A DNA stretch of 64,000 bases, from contig JACMLY010000032.1 of NCBI GenBank assembly GCA_014379345.1, positions 1 to 64,000 on the forward strand, written 5' to 3'. The translations under genes were made by a program, and so were the position numbers. The DNA is from Chitinophagaceae bacterium (GTDB taxonomy: Bacteria; Bacteroidota; Bacteroidia; Chitinophagales; Chitinophagaceae). A model generated the notes under the pieces. That model saw only the letters and a list, made by a program, of their open reading frames with translations, made no database searches and was not told where the DNA came from. This document shows, piece by piece, positions 50,368 through 59,332 of the stretch. Each line of letters opens with the position of its first letter. Positions within the stretch are counted from its first letter, which is position 1.

Positions 50368-51654
50368 TCATCTGCCAATTCCTTTTCTGCCCGTAAGAGA
50401 ATTGACCGAAGCGATCCCTATCAATTCATCGGCCCTTCCTGCGAGGGGTCGATAGTAAACAAGAATGGTATAATTATTTTCTGTTTCCCACAAATTTCCT
50501 TCTGTTGAATCAAATGAGGCAATTCTCTTTTTTGTATTCCGATCTACAGTCACATAGCAATAATCGTAATAGCCCTGTTTCAGGAACAAAGAAGACTCAT
50601 AAACACCTTTGCCGGAATTAAAATTCATCTTTGCAGCATCGCTAACATTATAGTTCGATAATTGTCCGAACACGTATATATCTTTCCCGGCAAAGGGTGC
50701 ATTGCCGGGCGGCACAAAAGTAAAATTGACAGTAGCATAATCAGATTGCCAAAGCGGGTTGATGTTTTCACTCGGTTCGATATTGAACATGCCATTCGCA
50801 TCGCGATAAAAATTAAAACGCTGTTCCTTCCGGTCTGTTTCGGGCTTTATAAAAATCTCCGTGGAAGTATTTGAATAACGTGCATTTGCTATGCGTTCGC
50901 TTTGAAGCCGAAAGCTGCGCAGGTCTACCCAACGCCATTCTTTTCCTGCCGGAAAAACACAATCATTCTCTGTGTTGTACTCTAAAGTATTGCGCGAAAA
51001 AAAAGTAGGACGAATATCAGTGACCGCATTATCCCAGCGGTTATTTTGCATGATCACCACTTTTACCTGCTGTATTGCATTGACCACATTCAATTGTTCG
51101 TTCAGGTTTACACGAAATTGGATTTTCTGATGAGTGCGAAATAGCTGGCCATTGAATGGCTGCTGAACTTCTGCTTTGATGGACGACATCTCCTGCACCA
51201 CCATCATTCTCTTCGTGATGATCAGCCTGGATGTATCTCCATTTAAAAAAACCTTGAGAATATAATTGCCTGACCGGGACGGAACACAGTTCCTGTCTGG
51301 TATCATAGCCTGGTAATGGGTATATTTTGTAAAAGCCACGGAAGAAATGCGATAAGTGCTTAACCTCACCTGTGAGAAGCCTTTTATGAAATCAAAATGG
51401 CTCAGCATAGCAGGCGTCCAATCGGCATTACACAATTGAAATGTATAGGAGTAATTTTTTACATTTCCATCCAGGTCATCAAAATGCAGTTCAAGTTGTT
51501 CGGCACTATTAAGCCTGATAATAGGATACCCAATTTGATTGCCGTAGGGATGCAATTGTACGGTCCTGATCCTGTCGGAATAAGTGGCATCGGGGATTTG
51601 CGCAAACCCTGCCAGGGAAATTGTTACTGATAAAACAAGCAGAAACTTTTTCAT
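50368..51654 (-). CDS. type IX secretion system plug protein (DUF5103)
   Basis: About 428 residues from ATG 51654 (signal peptide MKKFLLVLSVTISLAGFAQ). DUF5103 features: the N-terminal beta domain RTVQLHPYGNQIGYPIIRLNSAEQLELHFDDLDGNVKNYSYTFQLCNADW (about 30-80), SSVAFTKYTHYQAMIP and the C-terminal QLSNYNVSDAAKMNFNSGKGVYESSLFLKQGYYDYCYV. The domain is known as the plug protein of the T9SS translocon, sealing the SprA channel. It ends 8 nt before the alternating-spacer array. Confidence 0.88.
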   Translation of the reverse strand: MKKFLLVLSVTISLAGFAQIPDATYSDRIRTVQLHPYGNQIGYPIIRLNSAEQLELHFDDLDGNVKNYSYTFQLCNADWTPAMLSHFDFIKGFSQVRLSTYRISSVAFTKYTHYQAMIPDRNCVPSRSGNYILKVFLNGDTSRLIITKRMMVVQEMSSIKAEVQQPFNGQLFRTHQKIQFRVNLNEQLNVVNAIQQVKVVIMQNNRWDNAVTDIRPTFFSRNTLEYNTENDCVFPAGKEWRWVDLRSFRLQSERIANARYSNTSTEIFIKPETDRKEQRFNFYRDANGMFNIEPSENINPLWQSDYATVNFTFVPPGNAPFAGKDIYVFGQLSNYNVSDAAKMNFNSGKGVYESSLFLKQGYYDYCYVTVDRNTKKRIASFDSTEGNLWETENNYTILVYYRPLAGRADELIGIASVNSLTGRKGIGR

Positions 51655-51739
51655 GTACATCAGATGAGATAATATTACAACAAGTACGCAAGGTTTCTTA
51701 TAAAATCATAAAAAAGTTTAGAGTTATATTCACACCGTC

Positions 51740-51747
51740 TATTTTTG
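51740..51747 (+). promoter_or_regulatory. -7 element TATTTTTG for the LolC/E-like gene
   Basis: An exact TAnnTTTG, 19 nt before the ATG at 51767. Confidence 0.55.
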
Positions 51748-51766
51748 GTCACTAAAACCATGCCGT

Positions 51767-52999
51767 TTGAATGTTGCCAGCTTCATTGCACGAAGGATTG
51801 CATTTAACCAGGAAAAATCATTTTCACGGTTCGTGATAAGACTTTCGGTGGTAGCAACGATCATTAGTGTAAGTGTAATGATCATCACCATTGCCTTTGC
51901 CAGCGGATTCCAGCAAACGATCAGCCAAAAGGTTTTTAGTTTTTGGGGACATATACGTATACAAAATTATGAGGCTGCCAAGGTTGCAATTGCCGAGGAA
52001 ACGCCCATCCTTAAAAATGATTCGGTTACCGATCTGGTAAAGTTATACCCGGCGATAAAAAATGTACAGGCATTCGCCACAAAGAATGCCATCCTGAAAA
52101 CTTCAGAAACCATCGAAGGTGTTTTGTTCAAGGGGGTTGAAAAGGATTATGATTTTAACAACCTCACTAACTTTTTGGTGGAGGGAAGATGGATCCGTTT
52201 CACAGATAGCAGTTACAGCAATGAAATCAATCTCTCGGCTTCAACTGCACAGCAATTGAAATTAAAGTTGAACGATTATGTACTGATTTATTTTATACAA
52301 CCAAACGGCGCCGCACCCCGGCCGAGAAAATTACTGGTAGCCGGCATCTATAAAACCGGCATTGAAGAGTATGACAAACTTATCGCCATAGGCGACCTGA
52401 AACTGATTCAAAGACTTAATAACTGGAACGATAGCCAGATAGGTGGATATGAAATTTTTTTGAAGGATTTCGCTCAAATGGAAAAAGTGAATGCAGATAT
52501 TCTTTACCAGATCCCGATCGGCTTAAATAGCAGCACCATCAAGCAGATCTATCCCAATATTTTTGACTGGCTTGCCCTGCAAAATAAAACAATCGTCATC
52601 GTACTGGTGATCATGATTGGCATTGCACTGCTCAACCTGATCACCTGCCTGTTGATCCTTGTTCTGGAGAGAACAAGGATGGTTGGCATTCTGAAAGCGA
52701 TCGGCGCGAGAGATTTTACGGTGCAAAAAATATTTTTATACCACGGAATCATCATCACCTTCACCGGTTTACTACTTGGGAACATATTGGGATTGGCAGT
52801 CTGCTGGCTGCAACAGAAGTACGGATTTATTAAGTTGCCTGAAGATGCGTATTATATATCGCAGGCTGCAGTAAATATTGTCTGGTGGCAGATCGCATTG
52901 GTAGATATCGGAACATTAGTGATCTGCTTCCTGATCCTTCTCATACCCACCATCATTGTAAAACGAATTCAGCCGGTAAAAGCAATACAATTCCGCTAA
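51767..52999 (+). CDS. FtsX-like ABC transporter permease (LolC/LolE type)
   Basis: Inner-membrane permease of the type that extracts lipoproteins for the Lol pathway or acts as a MacB-like mechanotransducer. 410 residues: N-terminal RRIAFNQEKSFSRFVIRLSVVATIISVSVMIITIAFASGFQQTISQKVFSFWGHI (TM1 about 24-45), a periplasmic domain (about 50-270) and three TM helices at about 275-300, 325-350 and 378-400 in the FtsX domain (LNLITCLLILVLERTRMVGILKAIGARD). No ATPase gene is adjacent; LolD must be encoded elsewhere. Confidence 0.9.
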   Translation: MNVASFIARRIAFNQEKSFSRFVIRLSVVATIISVSVMIITIAFASGFQQTISQKVFSFWGHIRIQNYEAAKVAIAEETPILKNDSVTDLVKLYPAIKNVQAFATKNAILKTSETIEGVLFKGVEKDYDFNNLTNFLVEGRWIRFTDSSYSNEINLSASTAQQLKLKLNDYVLIYFIQPNGAAPRPRKLLVAGIYKTGIEEYDKLIAIGDLKLIQRLNNWNDSQIGGYEIFLKDFAQMEKVNADILYQIPIGLNSSTIKQIYPNIFDWLALQNKTIVIVLVIMIGIALLNLITCLLILVLERTRMVGILKAIGARDFTVQKIFLYHGIIITFTGLLLGNILGLAVCWLQQKYGFIKLPEDAYYISQAAVNIVWWQIALVDIGTLVICFLILLIPTIIVKRIQPVKAIQFR

Positions 53000-53000
53000 T

Positions 53001-53040
53001 GTGCCTATTGGCTAATTATGTAATTAGCTAAGTCCCTTCA
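53001..53040. repeat. short TTGGCTAATTA/TAATTAGCTAA inverted repeat
   Basis: Small copy of the TTAGCC class between the convergent LolC/E-like gene and the methyltransferase gene. Confidence 0.6.
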
Positions 53041-53043
53041 CCA

Positions 53044-53781
53044 TCAAATCAAATGCGAAAGAATGATGCCTGTGGCAATCGCGGCATTTAATGATTCTGC
53101 ATTCCCTTTTCCCGGAATGGTTATTTGATGATCTACCATCGAAAGAAGTTCCGGCTGTATGCCTTTTGATTCGTTTCCTATTAGAATGATGCCCTCCTGT
53201 ATGTTTGGATATTTTGAAAGATCGACGCCTTTTAAAGTGGCAGCGTATAAAAGGACGTTGGAATGGCTTTGAATAAAAGATAACAAATCTTCATAAATAA
53301 CCTGTACCCGGCATATACTTCCCATAGTCGATTGCACCACTTTAGAACTGAAGATATCCGCGCAGTCCCTGCTGCAAATGATCTGTTGCACCCCAAACCA
53401 ATCGGCACACCGCACAATTGTTCCCAGATTACCCGGATCCTGTATCGCATCGAGCATTAACGAAACTTTATCGGTGACATTGAATGGCACAAAAACAGGT
53501 TGTTTAAAAATTCCAAGCACCATGTTCGGAGATTGCAAAAAGGAAATGCGTTTCAATTCATCATCGTTTACTTCCATGAGCTTTTCCTCAAAATCCTGCG
53601 CCTGAAGCGGATTCTGTAGAATCCATTTTCTTGTGGCAAATATTTGTTCGAGTTCTGTATTAGGTGCCTGTAAAATTTCCCCTACTATTTTTGGACCTTC
53701 AGCAACGAATACACCCTCCTGTTCTCTTAATTTTTTCTGGCTTAAACTTTGAATATATTTGATCTTCGATTTCATCAACAT
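53044..53781 (-). CDS. TrmH/SpoU family RNA 2'-O-methyltransferase
   Basis: SPOUT-class enzyme that methylates rRNA or tRNA ribose using SAM. About 245 residues: N-terminal substrate-binding domain (KSKIKYIQSLSQKKLREQEGVFVAEGPKIV, about 3-32), then the knotted domain with MLDAIQDPGNLGTIVRCADWFGVQQIICS (motif 1, about 110-138), GIILIGNESKGI (motif 2, about 202) and ITIPGKGNAESLNAAIATGI (motif 3, about 220). The reading frame starts 5' to 5' against tamL, and the two annotated starts nearly overlap. ATG 53775 is an equally good start. Confidence 0.92.
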   Translation of the reverse strand: MLMKSKIKYIQSLSQKKLREQEGVFVAEGPKIVGEILQAPNTELEQIFATRKWILQNPLQAQDFEEKLMEVNDDELKRISFLQSPNMVLGIFKQPVFVPFNVTDKVSLMLDAIQDPGNLGTIVRCADWFGVQQIICSRDCADIFSSKVVQSTMGSICRVQVIYEDLLSFIQSHSNVLLYAATLKGVDLSKYPNIQEGIILIGNESKGIQPELLSMVDHQITIPGKGNAESLNAAIATGIILSHLI

Positions 53782-53800
53782 TGTATTTCCTTTAAAATTT

Positions 53801-56140
53801 ATGTCAGAAGGCCAGCAAGTTAATTTTTTTGCACATTACGGATGGATCGTTCCTTTTTCAACGCTACTAATAATAGCTGCCTCCTGTACGACCCCTAAAA
53901 GATACCAGAAATTCAAGCCTTTTGTCTACAGAACGAATATAAACATCGATACTAAGTTGCCCGCTTCCAAAAAAGCGGAATTGAAAGCAAGTCTCGAAAA
54001 TCAATTGGATGACAGTTTAAAAGTAAGAACGGTACTGGCAATCGGGTTTACACCGCCTTTTTTCTACAACAGGTTATCGAAACCAGCTGTTTTTGACAGC
54101 ATAAATGTTGATCGCTCGAAAACATTCATGTCGGCCCTTTTGAGTGCAAATGGTTACCTGAACCCTGTAATTACAGATACGTTTCGCGTTGATACTGTCC
54201 GTGATCAGCATCGTGTTACAGTCGATTTTTTTGTATCTCCCGGCAAGGTATTCCGTCTTGATTCCGTTGGTTACGATCTGCAGACTCCCGAATTGCAACG
54301 ATTGGCTCTTCAAAACCGCGACAAGACCTTTTTGAAAAAAGGCGATCCTTACTCCCTGCAAAATATTTCGGCTGAATTAGATCGGCTATTGGGGATTTAC
54401 AGGGACCACGGCTATTATAAAATTTCTAAGGAAGATGTTTTCGCGGAACGGGATACGGTCGTAGCGGCTTTAATTGATCCGACAATCGATCCTTTTGAAC
54501 AGGTATTGCTGCTGGAAGAATTAAGGAGAAGAAGGGAGAACCCTACTATGACGGTCGTTATTAAACAAAGAAGCGGCCGTGATACAACGCATATCGACAA
54601 GTTTTATGTAGGAAATATTACTGTTTATCCCGACATGTTGATACTGGATGATACGGTACAAACTAAAAAAGATTCAGCAATCGTAAATGGAATTAAATTT
54701 TTCTATGGTTCCAGGCGGTTCAAATTGCCTTTTGTTGCCCGCAACATTGCATTAAAACCCGGTGAACTTTATAAACAAACCAACTATTTCAAGACCATTA
54801 ATACTTTCACCAACCTGGGAGCCTGGCAACAGGTAGATATCGACCTGTTTGAACGATACGATTCCGTACCACTACTGGATGCCAGGCTGCGCTTATACCC
54901 GACAAAAAAACTGAGCCTCAATGTTGATTTTGAAACGAGCAGAAATGTGAGCGATGCGCTTACAACGGGATCTCTATTCGGTATCGGTTTCGTAGTAGGT
55001 GTGCGAAACAGGAATGCATTCCGCGAAAGTATTCAGACCACTACCAATGTACGTTTCGGGGTCGAATTGGGAACCAATATTGTTCAAACGGCCCAAACGA
55101 TCGTTTCACATAATATTGCTATCCCGCGGTTTCTAAAACCTTTCAGGGTGAAAAATGTGGATGACCCGCGAACACTGATCAATATCAATGCATCTTATAC
55201 AAACCGACGTGAATTTTTCGAAGTGCGTTCCGCGAATGTTTCGATGGGTTACTCCTGGTCAAAAAAACCAAGCGCCCTGGCAACAAAAGCAAATTCATGG
55301 CAATTTTTTCCGATCAATCTTGAACTAACCGACGTTATAAAAACAGATAGTTTTTTAAAACTGGAGGAAAGAATTCCGGCCTTAAAACAATCCTTTAAAA
55401 ATGGGCTTATCATTAGTTTTATCCTGGCATTTAACCGTCAAAAAATCTCCGAAACACGGTCAACTTTTTACCGTGCCCGTCTGGAAAGCAGTGGTGCTTT
55501 GGCGGGCTTTATAAAGAGCCTGGAAAGAAACAATCTTCGCCGCTTTGTGAAAATGGATTTAGAATTAAAGCACTTTATTAAGTATACAAAATCAGAGCTG
55601 GCCTTCAGGGCTTTTGGTGGATATGGATATGTGTATGGCAAAACAGGAAATGAACCTGAGTACAATCTTCCTTTTTTTAAAGCATTTTTTGCCGGGGGTC
55701 CTTACAGTATGCGCGCCTGGCCTGTACGCCGACTGGGCCCGGGGTCGAGCAAATATTACGATACTAGCGCGGTCAGGCTCGACAGGTTTGGAGATATGCA
55801 ATTGGAAGGGAATGTAGAATATCGTTTTAATCTTGCAACGATTGCAGGAATAAAATTAAAAAGTGCATTATTTATAGATGTAGGAAATATCTGGGCAAGA
55901 ACGGCTGATCGAAACAATATTGTATTAGAAGATGCCCAATTTAAATTAAGCCGGTTGTACAAAGATCTTGCAATAGGTGCGGGAACCAGCTTACGATTCG
56001 ACTTTGATTTTTTCCTTATCAGGCTTGATTGGGCATATCAATTAAAAAACCCTGCATATACTGAAGTAAATGGGGGATGGTTCTATAAATTCAAACTTCT
56101 CGATGGCCAGTTCCAGTTAGGTATAGGCTACCCGTTCTAA
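53801..56140 (+). CDS. tamL: translocation and assembly module lipoprotein TamL (BamA/TamA family)
   Basis: Outer-membrane Omp85-family protein. 779 residues from ATG 53801; the longer frame to 53759 runs over the methyltransferase start. The lipobox TLLIIAASC (Cys about 28 of the mature-start form) marks the lipid-modified TamA variant of Bacteroidota. POTRA-like repeats occupy about 90-380 (NGYLNPVITDTFRVDTV..., RDHGYYKISKEDVF). The C-terminal barrel is about 400-779 with SLFGIGFVVGVRNRN, FAGGPYSMRAWPVRRLGPG (the RGF-like motif) and a terminal FQLGIGYPF. The stop overlaps truB by 4 bp. The TamB partner is not in the window. Confidence 0.9.
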   Translation: MSEGQQVNFFAHYGWIVPFSTLLIIAASCTTPKRYQKFKPFVYRTNINIDTKLPASKKAELKASLENQLDDSLKVRTVLAIGFTPPFFYNRLSKPAVFDSINVDRSKTFMSALLSANGYLNPVITDTFRVDTVRDQHRVTVDFFVSPGKVFRLDSVGYDLQTPELQRLALQNRDKTFLKKGDPYSLQNISAELDRLLGIYRDHGYYKISKEDVFAERDTVVAALIDPTIDPFEQVLLLEELRRRRENPTMTVVIKQRSGRDTTHIDKFYVGNITVYPDMLILDDTVQTKKDSAIVNGIKFFYGSRRFKLPFVARNIALKPGELYKQTNYFKTINTFTNLGAWQQVDIDLFERYDSVPLLDARLRLYPTKKLSLNVDFETSRNVSDALTTGSLFGIGFVVGVRNRNAFRESIQTTTNVRFGVELGTNIVQTAQTIVSHNIAIPRFLKPFRVKNVDDPRTLININASYTNRREFFEVRSANVSMGYSWSKKPSALATKANSWQFFPINLELTDVIKTDSFLKLEERIPALKQSFKNGLIISFILAFNRQKISETRSTFYRARLESSGALAGFIKSLERNNLRRFVKMDLELKHFIKYTKSELAFRAFGGYGYVYGKTGNEPEYNLPFFKAFFAGGPYSMRAWPVRRLGPGSSKYYDTSAVRLDRFGDMQLEGNVEYRFNLATIAGIKLKSALFIDVGNIWARTADRNNIVLEDAQFKLSRLYKDLAIGAGTSLRFDFDFFLIRLDWAYQLKNPAYTEVNGGWFYKFKLLDGQFQLGIGYPF

Positions 56141-56823
56141 GCGAGTTTTTTGCGGATGAGCTGAGTGGCATCTTCTATTGTAAGCGCATCCTGTAATAAA
56201 AAATCACCAATCCTGGTACGGCATAAATTACTTAGGAATGCACCGCAGCCAAGCACCTGCCCAAAATCATTGGCAAGACTTCTTATATACGTTCCGGTCG
56301 AACATACTATACGAAAATGTACTTCGGGCATTGCTATTTTTACAATAGAAAACTCTTTAATAACAACCTTCCTGGGTTCTAATTTTACTTCCTCACCCTG
56401 CCGGGCAAGTTGATATGCACGCAACCCATCTTTTTTTACAGCTGAATGAATCGGGGGTACCTGCAGAATTTCGCCCGTAAATGATTTGGTTGCAAGATGA
56501 ACCTCTTGTTCGGTGAGATTGTTAACGGATTTAAAATTCCCGGGCATACTTTCAAGATCATAAGTAGGAGTTGTTGCGCCAAGAGATATGCTGCCTGTAT
56601 ACTCCTTCTCCTGCGCCATGAATTCATTGATCTTCTTGGTAAATATTCCGGTACAAAGGATCAGCAAGCCGGTCGCCAGGGGATCAAGCGTTCCCGCATG
56701 ACCGACTTTTTTTACTTTCATCTGGTTCCGCAATTTTCGGACAACATCAAAAGATGTCCACTCATAAGGTTTATTTATAAGAAGTACTTGTCCTTCCTCA
56801 AAAACATTTTGTACATGAGACAC
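56137..56823 (-). CDS. truB: tRNA pseudouridine(55) synthase
   Basis: Forms pseudouridine 55 in the T-loop of tRNA. Start chosen at GTG 56823, because a TACCTTCG promoter box lies at 56841-56848; the longer frame to 56886 would begin inside an intergenic repeat and upstream of the promoter. About 228 residues: VLLINKPYEWTSFDVVRKLR (about 12-31), the catalytic motif KKVGHAGTLDPLATGLLILCTG (Asp about 44), PPIHSAVKKDGLRAYQLARQG, and RIVCSTGTYIRSLANDFG. Convergent with tamL and overlapping it by 4 bp. Confidence 0.93.
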   Translation of the reverse strand: MSHVQNVFEEGQVLLINKPYEWTSFDVVRKLRNQMKVKKVGHAGTLDPLATGLLILCTGIFTKKINEFMAQEKEYTGSISLGATTPTYDLESMPGNFKSVNNLTEQEVHLATKSFTGEILQVPPIHSAVKKDGLRAYQLARQGEEVKLEPRKVVIKEFSIVKIAMPEVHFRIVCSTGTYIRSLANDFGQVLGCGAFLSNLCRTRIGDFLLQDALTIEDATQLIRKKLA

Positions 56824-56840
56824 TATTGATAAATTTTGGC

Positions 56841-56848
56841 CGAAGGTA
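56841..56848 (-). promoter_or_regulatory. -7 element TACCTTCG for truB
   Basis: TAnnTTCG type on the minus strand, 18 nt before GTG 56823, next to the hairpin repeat. Confidence 0.5.
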
Positions 56849-56858
56849 TGTGTAATCT

Positions 56859-56931
56859 TTTTGCCACGAATTCCGCGAATTACCACGAATTAAATTCGTG
56901 ATAATTCGTGGAATTCGTGGCAAAAAATCCG
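56859..56931. repeat. CCACGAATT hairpin
   Basis: 34-nt arms differing at two positions, built from 10-bp words of the type CCACGAATT, with an AATTCG turn. T-runs flank both ends, so it can act as terminator of the DUF58 operon. It fills the gap between truB and the DUF58 gene. Confidence 0.9.
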
Positions 56932-56935
56932 GCAA

Positions 56936-58279
56936 CTAAATCGCCTGCCGGGCTTTTAGTTCGAGGTACTTATTCACGGTATCTACGGTAAGATTTTTTG
57001 GTGCAGTAAGAATTGTGAATATGCCGTGTTGCTGTAATTCTTTTACAATGAGTTTTTTTTCATACACAAATTTTTCGGCTATCGTTTTGATGTACAAAGA
57101 TTCAACACTATCCGATTTTGATTCGGTAAGCTGCCTCAATTCTGTGTTTTCAAAAAAAACTACCACTACGAGATGATTGCGGGCGATGCTTCGGATATAA
57201 GGTAATTGCCTTTGCAAGCCCGACAAAGACTCAAAGTTTGTAAACAAAAGGATCAGGCTGCGTTGTGTAATTCGTGTACGGATAAGCGCATATAATTTTT
57301 CATAACTGCTTTCCAGGAATTTGGTTTGCTGATTGTACAATGTTTCCAATATGCTCCCCATCTGCGAAGCCTTGCGGCTGGCTGGGAGAAAATGCCCGAT
57401 CCCTTCAGCAAATGTGAGTAAACCGGCACGATCCTGTTTGATCAACGCCACTTTAGAGAGTATCAATGTTGCGTTGATTGCATAATCGAGTAGCGTCATC
57501 CCTTCAAAAGGCATTTTCATTACGCGACCCTTATCGATAATGCAATATACCTGCTGGCTGCGCTCATCAGTATAATTATTCACCATCAATTGTCCGCCTT
57601 TTCTTGCAGTTGCTTTCCAGTTGATACTGCGAATATCATCACCGGTAACATATTCCTTTATCTGTTCAAACTCCAGGCTTGCCCCGATCTTCCGGATCTT
57701 TTTAGTACCTGCCTCGGCAAGATTATTTGAATGGGCGAGTAACTCAAATTGTCTTAATGAAAGATAAGAAGGCAGCACTTTAACCATCTGTTCTGCTTCG
57801 GTCCTTATTCTTTTCACGACGAGGCCCAATGGTGATTTAACAAAAGCATTGATCCCATGAAAATGGTATTCACCGCGCTCCACGGGTCTGATCTTGTATT
57901 GAATGTGTTGTTGCTCCCCGCCGGCTACAACTGCATGCACCAGAAAATCTCTTTTTTGAAATTGTTCAGGCAATTCATCGATAAGATTAGCCTTAACCTG
58001 AAAAGGATAATCGTTCTTTAACCCGATCTCTATGGTATTGTCGTCGCCGTTACTAAACGAATCCGGAACTCTACGCTGCATTTGCAATCCGGCTCCGGAA
58101 AATAAAATGATATAGTCTAATAACAATATTGCCGCAAATATTAGTAACAACAGTTTTACAAATGCAAATATTACGGGCAATGAGTACGAAAGAATAAACA
58201 GAGCAATAATGGCAACAAGTGCCCAGTAAAACCGGCGACTAAAAAATAAGGGCTTGATGAATTGTTTAATGAAAGTCAT
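56936..58279 (-). CDS. DUF58 domain protein (MoxR-associated)
   Basis: 447 residues: two transmembrane helices in the N-terminus (about 17-60), a beta-rich domain (about 70-180) and the DUF58 signature EFEQIKEYVTGDDIRSINWKATARKGGQLMVNNYTDERSQQVYCIIDKGR (about 203-252). A vWA-like C-terminal half follows (LLDYAINATLILSKVALIKQDRAGLLTFAEGI; RSLILLFTNFESLSGL). These proteins act with MoxR ATPases as chaperone-like complexes; the target is unknown. It is the last gene of the cluster, followed by a hairpin. Confidence 0.93.
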   Translation of the reverse strand: MTFIKQFIKPLFFSRRFYWALVAIIALFILSYSLPVIFAFVKLLLLIFAAILLLDYIILFSGAGLQMQRRVPDSFSNGDDNTIEIGLKNDYPFQVKANLIDELPEQFQKRDFLVHAVVAGGEQQHIQYKIRPVERGEYHFHGINAFVKSPLGLVVKRIRTEAEQMVKVLPSYLSLRQFELLAHSNNLAEAGTKKIRKIGASLEFEQIKEYVTGDDIRSINWKATARKGGQLMVNNYTDERSQQVYCIIDKGRVMKMPFEGMTLLDYAINATLILSKVALIKQDRAGLLTFAEGIGHFLPASRKASQMGSILETLYNQQTKFLESSYEKLYALIRTRITQRSLILLFTNFESLSGLQRQLPYIRSIARNHLVVVVFFENTELRQLTESKSDSVESLYIKTIAEKFVYEKKLIVKELQQHGIFTILTAPKNLTVDTVNKYLELKARQAI

Positions 58280-58282
58280 GAT

Positions 58283-58347
58283 GATGTTGATTAGCCGATT
58301 GGTGATTAGGCGGTTTGGTAATTGATAGGTTTTGCAATCGGCTAATC
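58283..58347. repeat. TTAGCCGA element between the MoxR and DUF58 genes
   Basis: TTAGCCGATTGGTGATTAGG on one side and AATCGGCTAATCATC on the other. The MoxR stop TGA (58346-58348) lies in the last word (TGATTAGCC). Confidence 0.8.
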
Positions 58348-59323
58348 ATCTCGGTACTTCAATGCCCTGAACGATCTGCGTGATCACTTCATCGGTCGAC
58401 GTTCCCTCCATTTCTTTTTCGGGGGTGAGTACAATACGATGACGTAAAACAGCAGGAGTTACATAAATGATATCGTCAGGCGTCACGAAATCTCTTCCCT
58501 GCATGGCTGCCAATGCCTTCGCTCCGTTCATGATCCCTATTGATGCCCTTGGCGATGCGCCGAGGTAAATCGACTTATGATTCCGCGTATTGGCAACGAT
58601 TGTCGTGATAAAGCTGATCAGTTTGTCTTCTATATGAATGGCCCTCACCTGCACCTTCAATGCGGCCATCTGTTGAGGTGAGATGACCGGATGCACAAGA
58701 TTCATCATGTTCTCCATGTTTGATTGATGATGATTCATCAACACCTGGAATTCCTGTTGTAAAGTAGGATATGTAACATTTATTTTAAAAAGGAACCGGT
58801 CCAGCTGTGCTTCAGGTAAATGATAGGTGCCTTCCTGTTCGATCGGATTCTGTGTTGCCACCACTATAAAAGGTGCTGCCAGGCTGTAGGTTTGGCCATC
58901 TACTGTGATTTGCCGTTCCTCCATGACCTCAAACAAAGCTGCCTGTGTTTTAGCGGGCGCCCGGTTTATTTCATCTATCAATACGATATTGCTGAATATT
59001 GGTCCCTGCTTGAACTGAAAACTTGTTTCCCTGGGGTTGAAAACGGAAGTACCAATTACATCGCTGGGCATAAGATCTGGTGTGAACTGTATGCGGGAAA
59101 ATCCGACAGCGATGCTTTTACTTAGCAATTTTGCGGTGAGCGTTTTGGCTACCCCGGGAACGCCCTCGATCAGTACATGGCCATCTGCAAGCATTGCAGC
59201 CAGTAATAATTCCACCATCTGCTCCTGCCCTACTATCACCTTTCCAATTTCATCCTTTAACGTTTGAACGGAATGTTGCAATGAACTGAGATCCGTGCGC
59301 TGTTCAAAAATATTTTCTTCCAT
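58346..59323 (-). CDS. MoxR family AAA ATPase
   Basis: AAA+ chaperone-like ATPase. 325 residues: Walker A GVPGVAKTLTAKLL (about 55-68), LMPSDVIGTSVFNPRETSFQFKQGPIFSNIVLIDEINRAPAKTQAALFEVMEERQITVDG (about 84-145, Walker B LIDEINRA), sensor 1 ATQNPIEQEGTYHLPEAQLDRFLFKI (about 153) and GASPRASI (sensor 2 region). Its partners, DUF58 downstream and DUF4350/DUF4129/SpoIIM upstream, are on the same strand. Confidence 0.96.
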   Translation of the reverse strand: MEENIFEQRTDLSSLQHSVQTLKDEIGKVIVGQEQMVELLLAAMLADGHVLIEGVPGVAKTLTAKLLSKSIAVGFSRIQFTPDLMPSDVIGTSVFNPRETSFQFKQGPIFSNIVLIDEINRAPAKTQAALFEVMEERQITVDGQTYSLAAPFIVVATQNPIEQEGTYHLPEAQLDRFLFKINVTYPTLQQEFQVLMNHHQSNMENMMNLVHPVISPQQMAALKVQVRAIHIEDKLISFITTIVANTRNHKSIYLGASPRASIGIMNGAKALAAMQGRDFVTPDDIIYVTPAVLRHRIVLTPEKEMEGTSTDEVITQIVQGIEVPR

Positions 59324-59332
59324 GAAATCGTG

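Noticed and set aside
50014..50378. Overlapping open frames encoding repeats such as GQTETVRP
   Set aside because: They are translations of the 34-bp array and of the SRP RNA gene in several frames, which stay open only because the repeat is stop-free.
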